This document shows positions 36,367 through 46,755 of a stretch of 64,000 bases of DNA, piece after piece. The notes below the pieces were generated by a model. The model saw only the letters and a program-made list of their open reading frames with translations. It had not been told where the DNA came from and did no database searches. The position numbers were made by a program, and so were the translations under genes. The DNA comes from Aradus depressus (taxonomy: Eukaryota; Arthropoda; Insecta; Hemiptera; Aradidae): NCBI GenBank assembly GCA_963662175.1, contig OY759221.1:38500045-38564044 (forward strand). The letters run 5' to 3'. Every line of letters begins with the position of its first letter. The stretch's first letter is position 1.

Positions 36367-36745
36367 CCAATCCGAAGGACGACGTGCTCAAGTTTTTTTT
36401 AACCTAAGTGAAATTTCAGCTACCCAGGTTTAGATACATAACATACGACTCATTATGGAGTACCTGACATACGGATAGGCCTTCGATCATAGCTTATTGT
36501 CCCATAGGAAGGACGACGTGCTCAAGGTTTTATTTACCCTAAGTGAAATTTCACTTACCCAGGTTTAGATACATAACATACGACTCATTATGGAGTACCT
36601 GACATACGAAAAGGCCCTCGATCTTAGCTTAAAGACCAATCCGAAGGACGACGTGCTCCAATTTATTTTTATCTTCTTGATTAAAACATCTGACCTAAAT
36701 GCCTTGGCTAGATTTCGAAATGGCGAACCTAAACGTGTGAATATT

Positions 36746-37025
36746 TTACGACATTTTAACTCTTCGTCCATTGAGAGGATGAACTGTTCATGCGGTCGTC
36801 CGATGTACGACCAGGCCAGACTGGAGTTGATAAGTTGAACACGACTTTCTTTGGGACTGTACCCAATGTATTGATAATGGCGACCAGCTACCCGTAGTTC
36901 TGCCGGTTTGTCGGCTCCTGGCGGGAGCAGAAGAAAAACGCACGGTAGGCTGAAGACGCTCCCAAACGCCATAGTCTCACCCTGTTCCCACGATGCACAC
37001 ATCCAACGTGCACCCAAAAACATAA
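36746..37025 (-). other. unassigned unique segment with a minus-strand open frame
   Basis: This patch is richer in GC than its surroundings and is not part of the satellite. A minus-strand frame from ATG 37,023 stays open across it and on into the satellite to 36,565 (152 codons). A second ATG starts MAFGSVFSLPCVFLLLPP, which looks like a signal peptide, but I recognise no domain and the frame ends only because the satellite supplies a stop. It could be a stranded exon, a piece of an element, or chance. Confidence 0.2.
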
Positions 37026-37090
37026 TAATAAATAAACTATTAACACAATAAACTATTAACAGTATAGAAAAACTTTATTATTAAATTGAT

Positions 37091-37309
37091 GAGGGGCCGG
37101 AAGCTGGGAGGTAGCTTGCATTCTGAGCTCAAGATCGCGGGTTCGAAACGGGACACAACAAAAGGTATATAATATGTTAAACCCTACTCGAGGTGAATAA
37201 ACCTGGGATTCGGGCTCATGTCCACCAGAGTGACGAACGAGGTAGTAGGCGATATGACCTTGTAGTTAAAGCCCGGACATGAGTCACAATAACTAACTAT
37301 AATATATAA
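37091..37309 (+). mobile_element. SINE1, internally deleted copy
   Basis: The head has TGAGCTCAAGATCGCGG and the B box GGGTTCGAAAC. The tail has GGCGATATGACCTTGTAG, CATGAGTCACAATAACTAAC and an AT-rich end. About 100 bp of body between head and tail are missing and the A box is disrupted (GGAAGCTGGGAGG). Confidence 0.75.
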
Positions 37310-38160
37310 TTATAAATTGCATGCACGCTTTAATTTTAGCATTAAACAAAGCATATTTCCTGCTGAAAGTGACACTTAGTTAATATTCAGTGTAAGATTA
37401 TTATTACCTTCTGACCTGTTATTTAATAAATTATAGTCTATATTTACAAATAAGATAGGTTGTAATTATAAATAATCTATTTTAAACGTTTGCATTCATC
37501 TTTGAATAATTCAATATTCCACCACAGTTGTAGTTTTTGTACTTCTTACGAAATTGTGAAAAATTCGTTTTAAATGGACACTAAATATCTTGTAGATTAA
37601 TAATTCTTTATTATATCCAGAAAAATGGATATGCGAAAAAAATAATACAAGATAATTTGATTTTTTTCTAATAATATTTTTCTAATAATATCGATATGCA
37701 CTGAATAATTTATGTTTGAAAGTAGGTAATTTCTTGTATTCATTGTTGATCTAGATGGGCCCGTAGTTCCATTTTTTAACCTTGATATCCGCACTTACTT
37801 GTTTATTGTTTATCGACCTATTGTGTTTACTCATAAATTCATCTGTTTATTCTTATTCAAATCACCTGCTTCATTCATTTTGTATTTAAGACTTGACGTA
37901 TCAAAAATCTGTTTGCACAGTTCTGCACTTTAATAAAATGTAATGAAACTTAAGGGTCAAAAGGGAACCCGCCCTTCGAAGGACTGTTTGAGCCATTAAA
38001 AGGGTCATTTTTGTACTCTCGATGACGCCTACTAGAGCTTTCGGTGAGTGCTACAACTTTATTCCTATGCACAATTTTGATATCTCTAACCGTTTAGGAG
38101 TTATTTCACTTGTGACCCGCTTATCTGGGTATATGCCAAATATTGATTACTAGCCCAAAC
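37310..38160. other. AT-rich DNA, no gene recognised
   Basis: Nothing beyond short AT-rich open frames. A GC-richer stretch near 37,960-38,140 contains the self-complementary CCTTCGAAGG but no gene. Confidence 0.4.
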
Positions 38161-38164
38161 GGGT

Positions 38165-38255
38165 GGATTAGTTTTAGAGGGTCAGGGGAAATTTAATTGA
38201 TTAATTCGTGCTGGGGAAGTACATTGCCGGTGATTCATCGACGACGTTTTAGCAT
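38165..38255 (+). repeat. family T, right-end fragment
   Basis: ATTAATTCGTGCTGGGGAAG followed by TACATTGCCGGTGATTCA is the family's right terminus; the left part is missing. Confidence 0.75.
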
Positions 38256-38640
38256 GCATTTTAATTAATTTTAATTGTTTAATTTTAAAATTATACCTTG
38301 GTAAATATAATAGTACAATTTTTTAATTGTAAATGATGAAAATTTAAAAAAGTCAATGGCTACAATTAATTTATGCGGACTTCATCGTAAAGCTCTAATT
38401 TTAGTATTTTATTTTCTATTTTTAATTGCACTTTATTTGCATACTCGTTTAGAATATATTTTTCTATTTTTATTTTTGTTATTTCTATAAGAGAGACTCC
38501 CTCCTACGCTAATCCAAAACAGACTAGATCTCTGTGGTAAGTTAGCACAGCTTTCATATGAAGAACCAGACGAGAAACAACATACACGAGAAATCAATGT
38601 CAAAAAGTTGCCCCTAACAGCCAGATCAATAAATAAAACA

Positions 38641-38735
38641 AACTTATTTTTTGTAATATTGTCTAATTCACAAAAAAAAAAAAATGTATATATAGATTAC
38701 CGGTTTCGACATTATACCATTCTTAGATTTAGTTA
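38641..38735 (-). repeat. fragment related to the hammerhead-bearing foldback family
   Basis: On the minus strand it reads CTAAGAATGG, a short spacer, GTCGAAACCGG, TATATATA text, an A/T-run and AATTAGACAATATT. The same order is seen in the right arm of the 13,066 element (TGTGAAATAGACAATATT). The core is mutated, so no ribozyme is expected. Confidence 0.45.
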
Positions 38736-38840
38736 CACGCTAAGACCAGTCTGTTGAATGTGAACCGTTCTTATAGGACATCAGGTAGGTAAACATTATT
38801 TCACATGTATCACATATAAATCTGTTTATTTTGTAACAAT

Positions 38841-40457
38841 TTAATAATACTACCTGTTATTGAAAAAAACTAATACAAAACCCGAGGACTTATCATGTGA
38901 TGCAGTTGGTAGGTAAAAATTTTTTTTTTTTTGCTTTATGTTCGAAGCATATTAGCCACGTCACTGTGTTATCTAGTTATTTTACATTTTACAACATCCA
39001 TGGCCCCGGGAGGGAGTTCTATCTACCAAATAAAACTCACTCCCGGACGGGATTCAAACCCGCAATCCATAGTGAAACCATGCGACTAAAGCCCTACGCT
39101 TTAGCCCGCACGGCCACCATGAACCCAGTACATAACTTCCCCTATACTTTTTTCTAAAAAATCTTTCAATATAATTTTCCTATGAGAAATTTATCCAAAA
39201 AATACAAGATACAGGTTTTTTTGTGGTAATACCTATATGATTTGTATATGTGAAGACCTATTTACACAAAACCCGAGGACCTATACTATGATGCAATACA
39301 TAATTTCCCCTATACTTTTTTAAAAAATGTTCAATACAATTTTCCTATGAGAAATTTATCTGAAAGAATACAAGGTACAGGTTCTTTTGTGATTATGCCT
39401 ATATGATTTGTATATGTGAAGACCTATTTGCACAAAACCCGAGGACCTATCGTGTGATGCAATATAATTTTTCCAATATAATTTTCCTATGAGAAATTAT
39501 CCGAAAGACTTTATTTTAATGTTACCTTTTAATTTTAGGCCATTTTTTTCGTATTTTTTACCGTTTTTGAGTTACTAGAAAGTATGATATGTTCGATGAG
39601 GACAGAGTATTTATCATAAAGGCATATAGCATTTGTTCTCCAGCAAAATATATTTTTTTGCTCCCAAAATTGGAAATTTTTCTGAAATAATTATAAAACA
39701 TTTATGCTTATATTTATTGAATAAAATGGTATTGTAGATTTGGATGACATAGAGTGTGTGTGTGTGTGTTGGTTGGTCTTACCATAGAAGGTTTTGTCAA
39801 GTTGCGTTACGTCACTCCTCATTTAGTTGGACTTATAATGAGCACAGGATCATTAATATACCCACGCAATACAATTCAATACAAGATACATAACTTGGTC
39901 TACCTTTGGTTGTGTACTTGAGTGTGCACAATGCACCATGTACCATGCAGTGCACAGAAGGAGACAGAATTTGCATAATTAGTGGCCAGGAAGTTTTCTT
40001 CCCTGGCTTCTTGAGGAATAATTTCCTGGTGATTAGCTATGAATGTTTTCAGTTATTATGTAGCCCTAAAGATTAAAGCGTCCCCTAAAGATTATCGTTG
40101 GGGTTCAGGTGGAAAACCTAAATATCGTCCTATAAGTCGAAGAATGTACTATATAATTCGGGATATGGTAAAGTAAGGGATGGTTTCCATTCTAAAAGTA
40201 GGTCCTATATTAGTCGGAGTATGCCAAAGTAAGGGGTGGTTTCCGTCCTATAGGTCTAAGAATATACTATACGAGTACAAGTCAGGATATGGCACAATAA
40301 GGGATGGTTCCGTCCTAAAATTCTAGGAATGTGCTATATATGTTGAGATATGGTAAAGTAAGTGATGGTTTGATGGTAAGTCGGCCCTATATTAGTCGGA
40401 GTATGCCAAAGTAAGGGGTGGTTTCCGTCCTATAGGTCTAAAAATGTACTATACGAG
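38841..40457. repeat. 1.6-kb tandem duplication, copy 1 (1,617 bp)
   Basis: It begins at TTAATAATACTACCTG and ends at ACTATACGAG, where the second copy begins at once. It contains a SINE2, a (GT)n tract near 39,755 and three partial repeats of GGAGTATGCCAAAGTAAGGG. No gene is present; the 86-residue open frame at 38,897 is the antisense of SINE2. Confidence 0.95.
38919..39126 (-). mobile_element. SINE2, tRNA-derived with poly-A tail, copy 1
   Basis: On the minus strand the head reads GGTGGCCGTGCGGGCTAAAG (A box) and, about 45 nt on, GCGGGTTTGAATCCCG (B box). The spacing and wording resemble a long-variable-arm tRNA of Leu or Ser type. A body follows (TTTTATTTGGTAGATAGAAC, CCATGGATGTTG), with a poly-A tail at 38,921-38,932. 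It is unrelated in sequence to SINE1. Confidence 0.75.
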
Positions 40458-42060
40458 TTAATAATACTACCTGTTATTGAAAAAAACTAATACAAAACCC
40501 GAGGACTTATCATGTGATGCAGTTGGTAGGTAAAAATTTTTTTTTTTTTGCTTTATGTTCGAAGCATATTAGCCACGTCACTGTGTTATCTAGTTATTTT
40601 ACATTTTACAACATCCATGGCCCCGGGAGGGAGTTCTATCTACCAAATAAAACTCACTCCCGGACGGGATTCAAACCCGCAATCCATAGTGAAACCATGC
40701 GACTAAAGCCCTACGCTTTAGCCCGCACGGCCACCATGAACCCAGTACATAACTTCCCCTATACTTTTTTCTAAAAAATCTTTCAATATAATTTTCCTAT
40801 GAGAAATTTATCCAAAAAATACAAGATACAGGTTTTTTTGTGGTAATACCTATATGATTTGTATATGTGAAGACCTATTTACACAAAACCCGAGGACCTA
40901 TACTATGATGCAATACATAATTTCCCCTATACTTTTTTAAAAAATGTTCAATACAATTTTCCTATGAGAAATTTATCTGAAAGAATACAAGGTACAGGTT
41001 CTTTTGTGATTATGCCTATATGATTTGTATATGTGAAGACCTATTTGCACAAAACCCGAGGACCTATCGTGTGATGCAATATAATTTTCCTATGAGAAAT
41101 TATCCGAAAGACTTTATTTTAATGTTACCTTTTAATTTTAGGCCATTTTTTTCGTATTTTTTACCGTTTTTGAGTTACTAGAAAGTATGATATGTTCGAT
41201 GAGGACAGAGTATTTATCATAAAGGCATATAGCATTTGTTCTCCAGCAAAATATATTTTTTTGCTCCCAAAATTGGAAATTTTTCTGAAATAATTATAAA
41301 ACATTTATGCTTATATTTATTGAATAAAATGGTATTGTAGATTTGGATGACATAGAGTGTGTGTGTGTGTGTTGGTTGGTCTTACCATAGAAGGTTTTGT
41401 CAAGTTGCGTTACGTCACTCCTCATTTAGTTGGACTTATAATGAGCACAGGATCATTAATATACCTACGCAATACAATTCAATACAAGATACATAACTTG
41501 GTCTACCTTTGGTTGTGTACTTGAGTGTGCACAATGCACCATGTACCATGCAGTGCACAGAAGGAGACAGAATTTGCATAATTAGTGGCCAGGAAGTTTT
41601 CTTCCCTGGCTTCTTGAGGAATAATTTCCTGGTGATTAGCTATGAATGTTTTCAGTTATTATGTAGCCCTAAAGATTAAAGCGTCCCCTAAAGATTATCG
41701 TTGGGGTTCAGGTGGAAAACCTAAATATCGTCCTATAAGTCGAAGAATGTACTATATAATTCGGGATATGGTAAAGTAAGGGATGGTTTCCATTCTAAAA
41801 GTAGGTCCTATATTAGTCGGAGTATGCCAAAGTAAGGGGTGGTTTCCGTCCTATAGGTCTAAGAATATACTATACGAGTACAAGTCAGGATATGGCACAA
41901 TAAGGGATGGTTCCGTCCTAAAATTCTAGGAATGTGCTATATAAGTTGAGATATGGTAAAGTAAGTGATGGTTTGATGGTAAGTCGGCCCTATATTAGTC
42001 GGAGTATGCCAAAGTAAGGGGTGGTTTCCGTCCTATAGGTCTAAAAATGTACTATACGAG
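40458..42060. repeat. 1.6-kb tandem duplication, copy 2 (1,603 bp)
   Basis: By eye it differs from copy 1 by about two substitutions (for example CCTACGCAAT for CCCACGCAAT) and by absence of a 14-bp tandem step (AATATAATTTTTCC). The near identity implies a recent event or an assembly duplicate. Confidence 0.95.
40536..40743 (-). mobile_element. SINE2, copy 2 (by duplication)
   Basis: Same sequence and setting as copy 1. It arose through the 1.6-kb tandem duplication and not by a separate insertion. Confidence 0.75.
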
Positions 42061-42129
42061 TACAAGTCGGGATATGGCACAGTAAGGGATGGTTTCCGTC
42101 CTAAAATTCTAGGAATATACTATATAATT

Positions 42130-42560
42130 TGAGGTATGGTAAAGTAAGTGATGGTTTGATGGTAAGTCGGTCCTATATTAGTCGGAGTATGCCAAAGTAA
42201 GGGGTGGTTTCCGTCCTATAAGTCGTGGGATGCCACAGAAAGGTGTGGCATCCCTTCTATAAGTCGAAGAATGTCCTATATAAAGTAAGTGATGGTTTGA
42301 TGGTAAGTCGGTCCCATATTAGTCGGAGTATGCCAAAGTAAGGGGTGGTTTCCGTCCATAAGTCGCGGGATGCCACAGAAAGGTGTGGCATCCCTTCTAT
42401 AAGTCGAAGAATGTCCTATATAAAGTAAGTGATGGTTTGATGGTAAGTCGGTTCTATATTAGTCGGAGTATGCCAAAGTTAGGAGTGGTTTCCGTCCTAT
42501 AAGTCGAGTGATGCCACAGAAAGGTGTGGCATCCCTCCTATAAGTCGAAGAATGTCCTAT
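42130..42560. repeat. hairpin-bearing minisatellite, about 140-bp units
   Basis: GGTAAGTCGG recurs at 42,161, 42,302 and 42,442, with related wider-spaced copies in the preceding duplication. Each unit has GGAGTATGCCAAAGTAAGG. From 42,228, 42,368 and about 42,509 there is an inverted repeat GGATGCCACA with a 6-nt loop and TGTGGCATCC. Confidence 0.8.
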
Positions 42561-43719
42561 ATAAGTGGTGACATGCCACCTGAAGGGGTGGTTTCCGTTC
42601 TCTAAGCCCCCATGATGTCTTGTTACTGTGCCAAGGCAAACCAAACCAGATTTCCAACTTGCCCACGGCCCTGAAGGACTGCTTCCTTTTAAATACATCT
42701 TCCAGTCCATTTCAGTCGACTCACCTTATTGAAGGCTTTCTTTGAATTCAAGAGTGGCTCAGCTTCAAAAGGCAGTCACTTAATTGCAGTCGCATAATGA
42801 CCACACATCCCCAAAAATTCTACTTTGGAGCTATAAATCTCTCCCGATAGGACTAAAATGCATCCCTAAGTACAAATCTCAAAGTAACGTAACAGCGTTA
42901 CTCAACACAACTTAAAATATTGTTATAACTGAATCATTTATTTTTGTGTACATATTCATTGTTGATCTATAATTGCACGGGACAAGTTCCTATTTGTAAC
43001 CTTAATATTCAAACTATTGATCATTTTTCATAATCGATTTATCAGTTCACGTGCGGTTATCGTTTTGTGTGTAAAAGTAGTTTTTTTTATGTTTTACTTC
43101 TACGGCTATTTTAGTATAGGGGAGTTATGTATTTGGTCAAAAATGGTTGAAACAAGTTCAGGGAACCTTGAAACGTGAACATCCGTTGAAAACTTCGTCT
43201 CAAATGTTTGTATAATTAATGCAATCACGGTTAATGTTATCAACCGCTTATTGTGATCAAAATGGTTTGGAACGGGCCCACGCAATACCAATGTATTGAA
43301 GTTTTTCCGTTTATTGTTATCAATATTTCGTTTATTTTGATCAATATCGAGAATGTAACCAGGAGTTATTTTTTAGCAACTTGTTCTCAAAAATGACAAA
43401 AAAAAAACAGCTATTGATGTTGTGATCATCTCGGACCTAGTTCTTTGTTTCTTTTTCTGGGAAGCTCAAAGACTGGAGCTAAAGTAAACATCCGCTTCTA
43501 CTGTATGGAACATACTTGTTCCTAAAGATTTATGCACGTAGTGTTTACTTATGTTATATGTACCTAATAAACATTGTTTTTTATATTCATAATTTTGTTT
43601 TGTTTTTAACTCCCCTAGTGCCTTTCGCTTTCAGTCTGTTAATGTGATCACTTTGTCAGAGCACATAAGTGGCGTATGTACATACATACTATATAACAGG
43701 ATCTCTGGAGAATTTTACA
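42561..43719. other. no gene recognised
   Basis: The small open frames at 42,459-42,710 and 43,106-43,291 (minus) are without known content. A family T left-end remnant is visible near 43,112 (TATAGGGGAGTTATGTATTTG). Confidence 0.4.
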
Positions 43720-43836
43720 GGAGAATGGAAGAAAATTTCTGAAGAAAAATTGGAGAAACTTATTAAAAGAATGCCTAGAATATGTAGAGCTGTAACAGCT
43801 GCCAAAGGCTGCCATATCAACAAATATGCTGCCTAA
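43720..43836 (+). pseudogene. Tc1-like transposase, C-terminal relic
   Basis: The frame reads GEWKKISEEKLEKLIKRMP and then RICRAVTAAKG and NKYAA before a stop. This is the order of the last residues of Tc1-family transposases (a Trp, then a helix, a MPRR-like motif, AV..AKG, and a short basic end). The catalytic DDE domain is missing upstream, so only the tail of the gene survives. The matching element terminus lies at 43,963. Confidence 0.7.
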
Positions 43837-43962
43837 GTTTTAAATTGTTTTTTATTTTTATTTCTGTTTAAATTATATCAACATCTTATTATTATAAATA
43901 TTTATTTTTTGGTTCAAAAAATGTTATTCTAACTCTTAAAATATGATTTTTAAGAGGATAAA

Positions 43963-43990
43963 GGTGGGCAAATACTTTTGACCAGTAGTG
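43963..43990. mobile_element. Tc1-like right terminal inverted repeat
   Basis: GGTGGGCAAATACTTTTGAC followed by CAGTAGTG and a TA dinucleotide is the classic outer end of Tc1 elements (the reverse complement begins CACTACTGGTCAAAAG). I do not find the left terminus, so the element is 5'-truncated. Confidence 0.7.
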
Positions 43991-44035
43991 TATATAATCT
44001 ATAAACAATTGTACTAGAAAATAAAGAGTGTTGAA

Positions 44036-44374
44036 GGTTAGGTTTTGTGACTCATGCCCGGGCTTTAACTACGAGGTCATATCGCCTACTACCAGAGCGC
44101 TCTTTCGTCACTCTGGTGGACATGAGCCCGACTCTACTGTGGGAGTCCTAAATTTTGCCTACCCTAAATTTTTATTCATCTAGGGTAGGGGTCTTTAACG
44201 AGTACCTGACATCGTACAGGTTCGGGACCATCGCTTAACGTCCTATCCGAAGGACGGCGTGCTTAAGTTTATTTTACCTCCCAGATAAAATAAACTAAGG
44301 GCCTCGGTCGGGCTACGAACCCACGAACTTGAGCTCAGAAGTCAAGCACGCATACCTGAGCTACCGGCCCCCTC
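44036..44374 (-). mobile_element. SINE1, full length with 11-bp target duplication
   Basis: AGAGTGTTGAA stands at 44,025-44,035 and again at 44,375-44,385, which defines the SINE exactly as 339 bp. The tail boundary is GGTTAGGTTTTGTGACTCAT on the plus strand and the head boundary is GAGGGGGCCGGTAGCTCAG on the minus strand. Its B box is damaged (GGTTCGTAGCCC), so this copy is probably silent. Confidence 0.9.
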
Positions 44375-44385
44375 AGAGTGTTGAA

Positions 44386-44844
44386 TATATGTATATCAAA
44401 CATTGTAAATTAATTAATAATTTCTTATTAAAAAATAAGAAAAAAACAGTCTGCAATATGGTTGTAACAAATAATGCATTAATGTAATATTAATTTGACA
44501 TTTATTGACAAGCGTGGGCTTTAAATAAGATGCAATCGGGATGATGAGGCGAGAAAGGAGTCATCTTGTGCAACGGTAAAGTATGATATGACTGATGGTA
44601 ATGAATGAATGTGTGGTTTCGGCTGTCACTTTTGCTAATATTAATCGAACCTTCAGTCCACTGCACCCAGTTATAATGCATTGTGAAATCGCAGAGTGTT
44701 CATTCAGGTTCCAAATCAGTCTAAAAAATTAACAAAAAATTGCAAATAAGAAAATTAAATAAAGTTGAACAAAATAATGAAAAAAAAAATAAATAAAAAA
44801 TATGTGTTGTAGCTAAATAGGAATTTCTTCACCCTTCTACAGAT
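44386..44844. other. AT-rich DNA, no gene recognised
   Basis: A-runs and short AT-rich text, with no frame or repeat I can name. Confidence 0.4.
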
Positions 44845-45335
44845 CACTCTCTCTGTCCCTCTCTCTCTCTCTCACACCCTCATCCACTCTCTCTCTCCCT
44901 CTCCCCCACTCTCTTTCTCTCACTCCCTCCCTTTCTCTCTCTCACACCCTCACTCCCTCTCTCTCTCACACACACCCCCTCTCACACTCTCTCTCCCTCC
45001 CTCTCTCTCTCACCCTCAACCTCTCTTCCTCTCCCCCTCCACTCTCTCCCTCTCCCCCCACTAACTCTCTCTCACTCCCTCAACCACTCTCTCACTCCCC
45101 CTCTCTCACTCTCTCTCCCTCCCTCTCGCTCGCTCACACTCTCTCCCACTCTCACCCTCTCTCGCCCCCCCCCCCTCAACCTCTCTTCCTCTCCCCCTCC
45201 ACTCTCTCCCTCTCCCCCCACTAACTCTCTCTCACTCCCTCACCTCTCTCTCTCCCGTGGTTATTACGGTGGATCTCTCTCCCTTTCCCTCTCTCCCCCC
45301 TATATCCTCTCTCTCTTTCTCTCTCTCGAGAGTGA
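44845..45335. repeat. polypyrimidine (CT-rich) tract, about 490 bp
   Basis: The strand is almost pure C and T, with CTCTCT and CCCTC units. A segment of about 70 bp near 45,013-45,080 (starting CCTCAACCTCTCTTCC) is repeated near 45,173-45,241. At the right end it meets GAGAGTGAGACAGAGAGAGAG, a complementary purine run that allows a hairpin. Confidence 0.9.
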
Positions 45336-45416
45336 GACAGAGAGAGAGTGAGTGGTCTGTAAGAGCATGGTTGGTATAGGAAAGTCCTGTTATAGACACA
45401 TGCAATCTATTTCATT

Positions 45417-45925
45417 ACTTTCCCAGCTATACGAAGTATAGGGGAAGTTATGTAATTGTTCAAAAAATCTATGCAGAGTATTCAATGGAATTTCATGTTT
45501 TCCACCTTCTGATTGCAAAAAAAAAAAAATTCGTCTTTGTACACGATATCTCCCGATAGAAAGAACGTGCCCATTTTTATACGTGTATCCAGAACCCTCT
45601 AAGGACGATACACCTTTCAGCGGGATCAGAGGGAGCTCGACTCAAAATCCCAATAACTGCCTATGTTATGAATGTATCGACATGAAATTTTATATTTCAA
45701 TTCAAAACTCCATAAGGCACCCATTGACTTTCGACGAAATTGCTGGAAGGGAAGTGGGTGACTACAGAACAGAGGATCGACTTAAATAACCAAATAATTG
45801 CCGATGTAATGATTGTATCGAAATAAAAAATGTATTATGAAAATTCGAAAGCCATTATGTAATATAAGTAAATATTGAGTTTTAGCCCAAACTGCCGATT
45901 GGCTTTGGAGGTTGAGCGAAAACAT
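45417..45925 (+). repeat. family T copy, nearly complete
   Basis: It starts with ACTTTCCCAGCTATACGAAG and follows the reference order through CACGATATCTCCCGATAG and ATTTTAGCCCAAACTGCCGA to GCGAAAACATT. The right terminus is lost. The 68-residue open frame inside is by chance. Confidence 0.75.
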
Positions 45926-46012
45926 TCTTGACAACGACTCATTATTTCTTTATTTTTATCCTCTTCGACCAGTTTAGCTCAAAAATAAATAGATGTCTTA
46001 ATGCCGATACAA

Positions 46013-46393
46013 CACCTTTTATCCCAATATTTACAACCCAGATCAACTCCAACTATACCTAAACCTGAATGCTCCTTTCTCACACATCAAAGCACTAAAT
46101 CAGTTACAAAAATAATGTATACACCCTTAATCCCCAGAAACTTTGTACAATCTGCAATAAAAACAAATTGGAAGACGTATTCCACCTGTTAATATCCTGT
46201 CCGATATACTCCCCCATTAGAAGCCATTTCCTGCCTCAGAGTATCAGTATAGACGGGCGTCGCCGGATACCTCTCCAATTAAGAGCAGTGGGGGGGAACA
46301 GTCTAATCCCCACATCACGATTCCTCTTGGACGAAGTTGAGTGCTCTCAACCGAATGGCAGGATTCCTCTCAGTTGTGTAGGGAATAAGTAAA
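46013..46393 (+). pseudogene. LINE reverse-transcriptase C-terminus with zinc knuckle, relic
   Basis: The readable frame contains CTICNKNKLEDVFHLLISC, a C-x2-C then H-x4-C zinc-binding motif. It is followed by PIYSPIRSHFLP and then a tail that stops at 46,393. This is the typical finish of several LINE ORF2 proteins. The preceding 130 bp belong to the same protein but in a shifted frame, and the RT and endonuclease are absent, so the copy is dead. Confidence 0.7.
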
Positions 46394-46755
46394 TAATAAA
46401 GTTCAGATCACATACTTAATATAAATTGTAGGGGCGTAATAGCCGGCGTTCCGCCTGAGGGACGATATATCTGCCCCTCTCCTTAGTTTCTAAGCTATGA
46501 GGACAATTCAGGTTAAATAATTTTATTATATAAATAATGATAAATAATAATGTGAATATTTATATATATATTTTTTTAAATTTATTCATGTTATTTATTT
46601 AGTTTGTTAAAGGTTCTTTTATATATGTCATTATTGTTTTATATGTGTATTCCTTAGTGTCATTATTATGTTAATATTGTAAATGTAATGGTCACTGACT
46701 CCATTGTATAGGGGAGATCCCTTTAAACAATAAAAATTATTATTATTATTAAATA
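46394..46755 (+). other. LINE 3' untranslated tail ending in (ATT)n
   Basis: It runs from the stop through CCATTGTATAGGGGAGATCC to AATAAAAATTATTATTATTA. A microsatellite-type tail is usual for LINEs that do not end in poly-A. Confidence 0.5.

Larger units (their letters stand above)
22030..36745. repeat. SINE1-derived higher-order satellite, about 14.7 kb
   Basis: Three levels of repetition are visible. A subunit of about 135 bp holds CCGAAGGACGACGTGCTCAA, a T-run, CCCAGGTTTAGATACATAA and CATTATGGAGTACCTGACAT. Blocks of about 467 bp, or about 601 bp when one more subunit is present, start at CCATTCTTCAAATGTCT (for example 24,672, 25,273, 25,740 and 26,208). Blocks are grouped into units of 2.8-3.5 kb. 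The order of motifs (GAGTACCTGACAT, CCGAAGGACGNCGTGCT, T-rich run, GCCTCGGCTAGATTTCTAA, GATCCTGAGCTC) is the same as in the minus strand of SINE1, so the satellite monomer contains a diverged SINE1 body and head. No open frame of note exists inside. Confidence 0.93.

Noticed and set aside
22030..36745. Large multi-exon gene or rDNA-like cluster
   Set aside because: No frame is open across the units and no rRNA motif is seen; it is satellite DNA.
36565..37023. A secreted protein of 152 residues on the minus strand
   Set aside because: Its C-terminal part is satellite sequence, there is no known domain, and no promoter or splice context supports it. Kept only as an unassigned segment.
39040..39126. 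A tRNA-Leu or tRNA-Ser gene
   Set aside because: It is followed by a SINE body and a poly-A tail, and no good acceptor stem forms.
38897..39157. An 86-residue protein present in two identical copies (also 40,514-40,774)
   Set aside because: The frame reads the antisense strand of SINE2, and the second copy exists only through the 1.6-kb duplication.
44036..44060. Telomere-like GGTTAGG at SINE1 tails
   Set aside because: Only one unit is present and it belongs to the SINE tail; there is no TTAGG array in the window.
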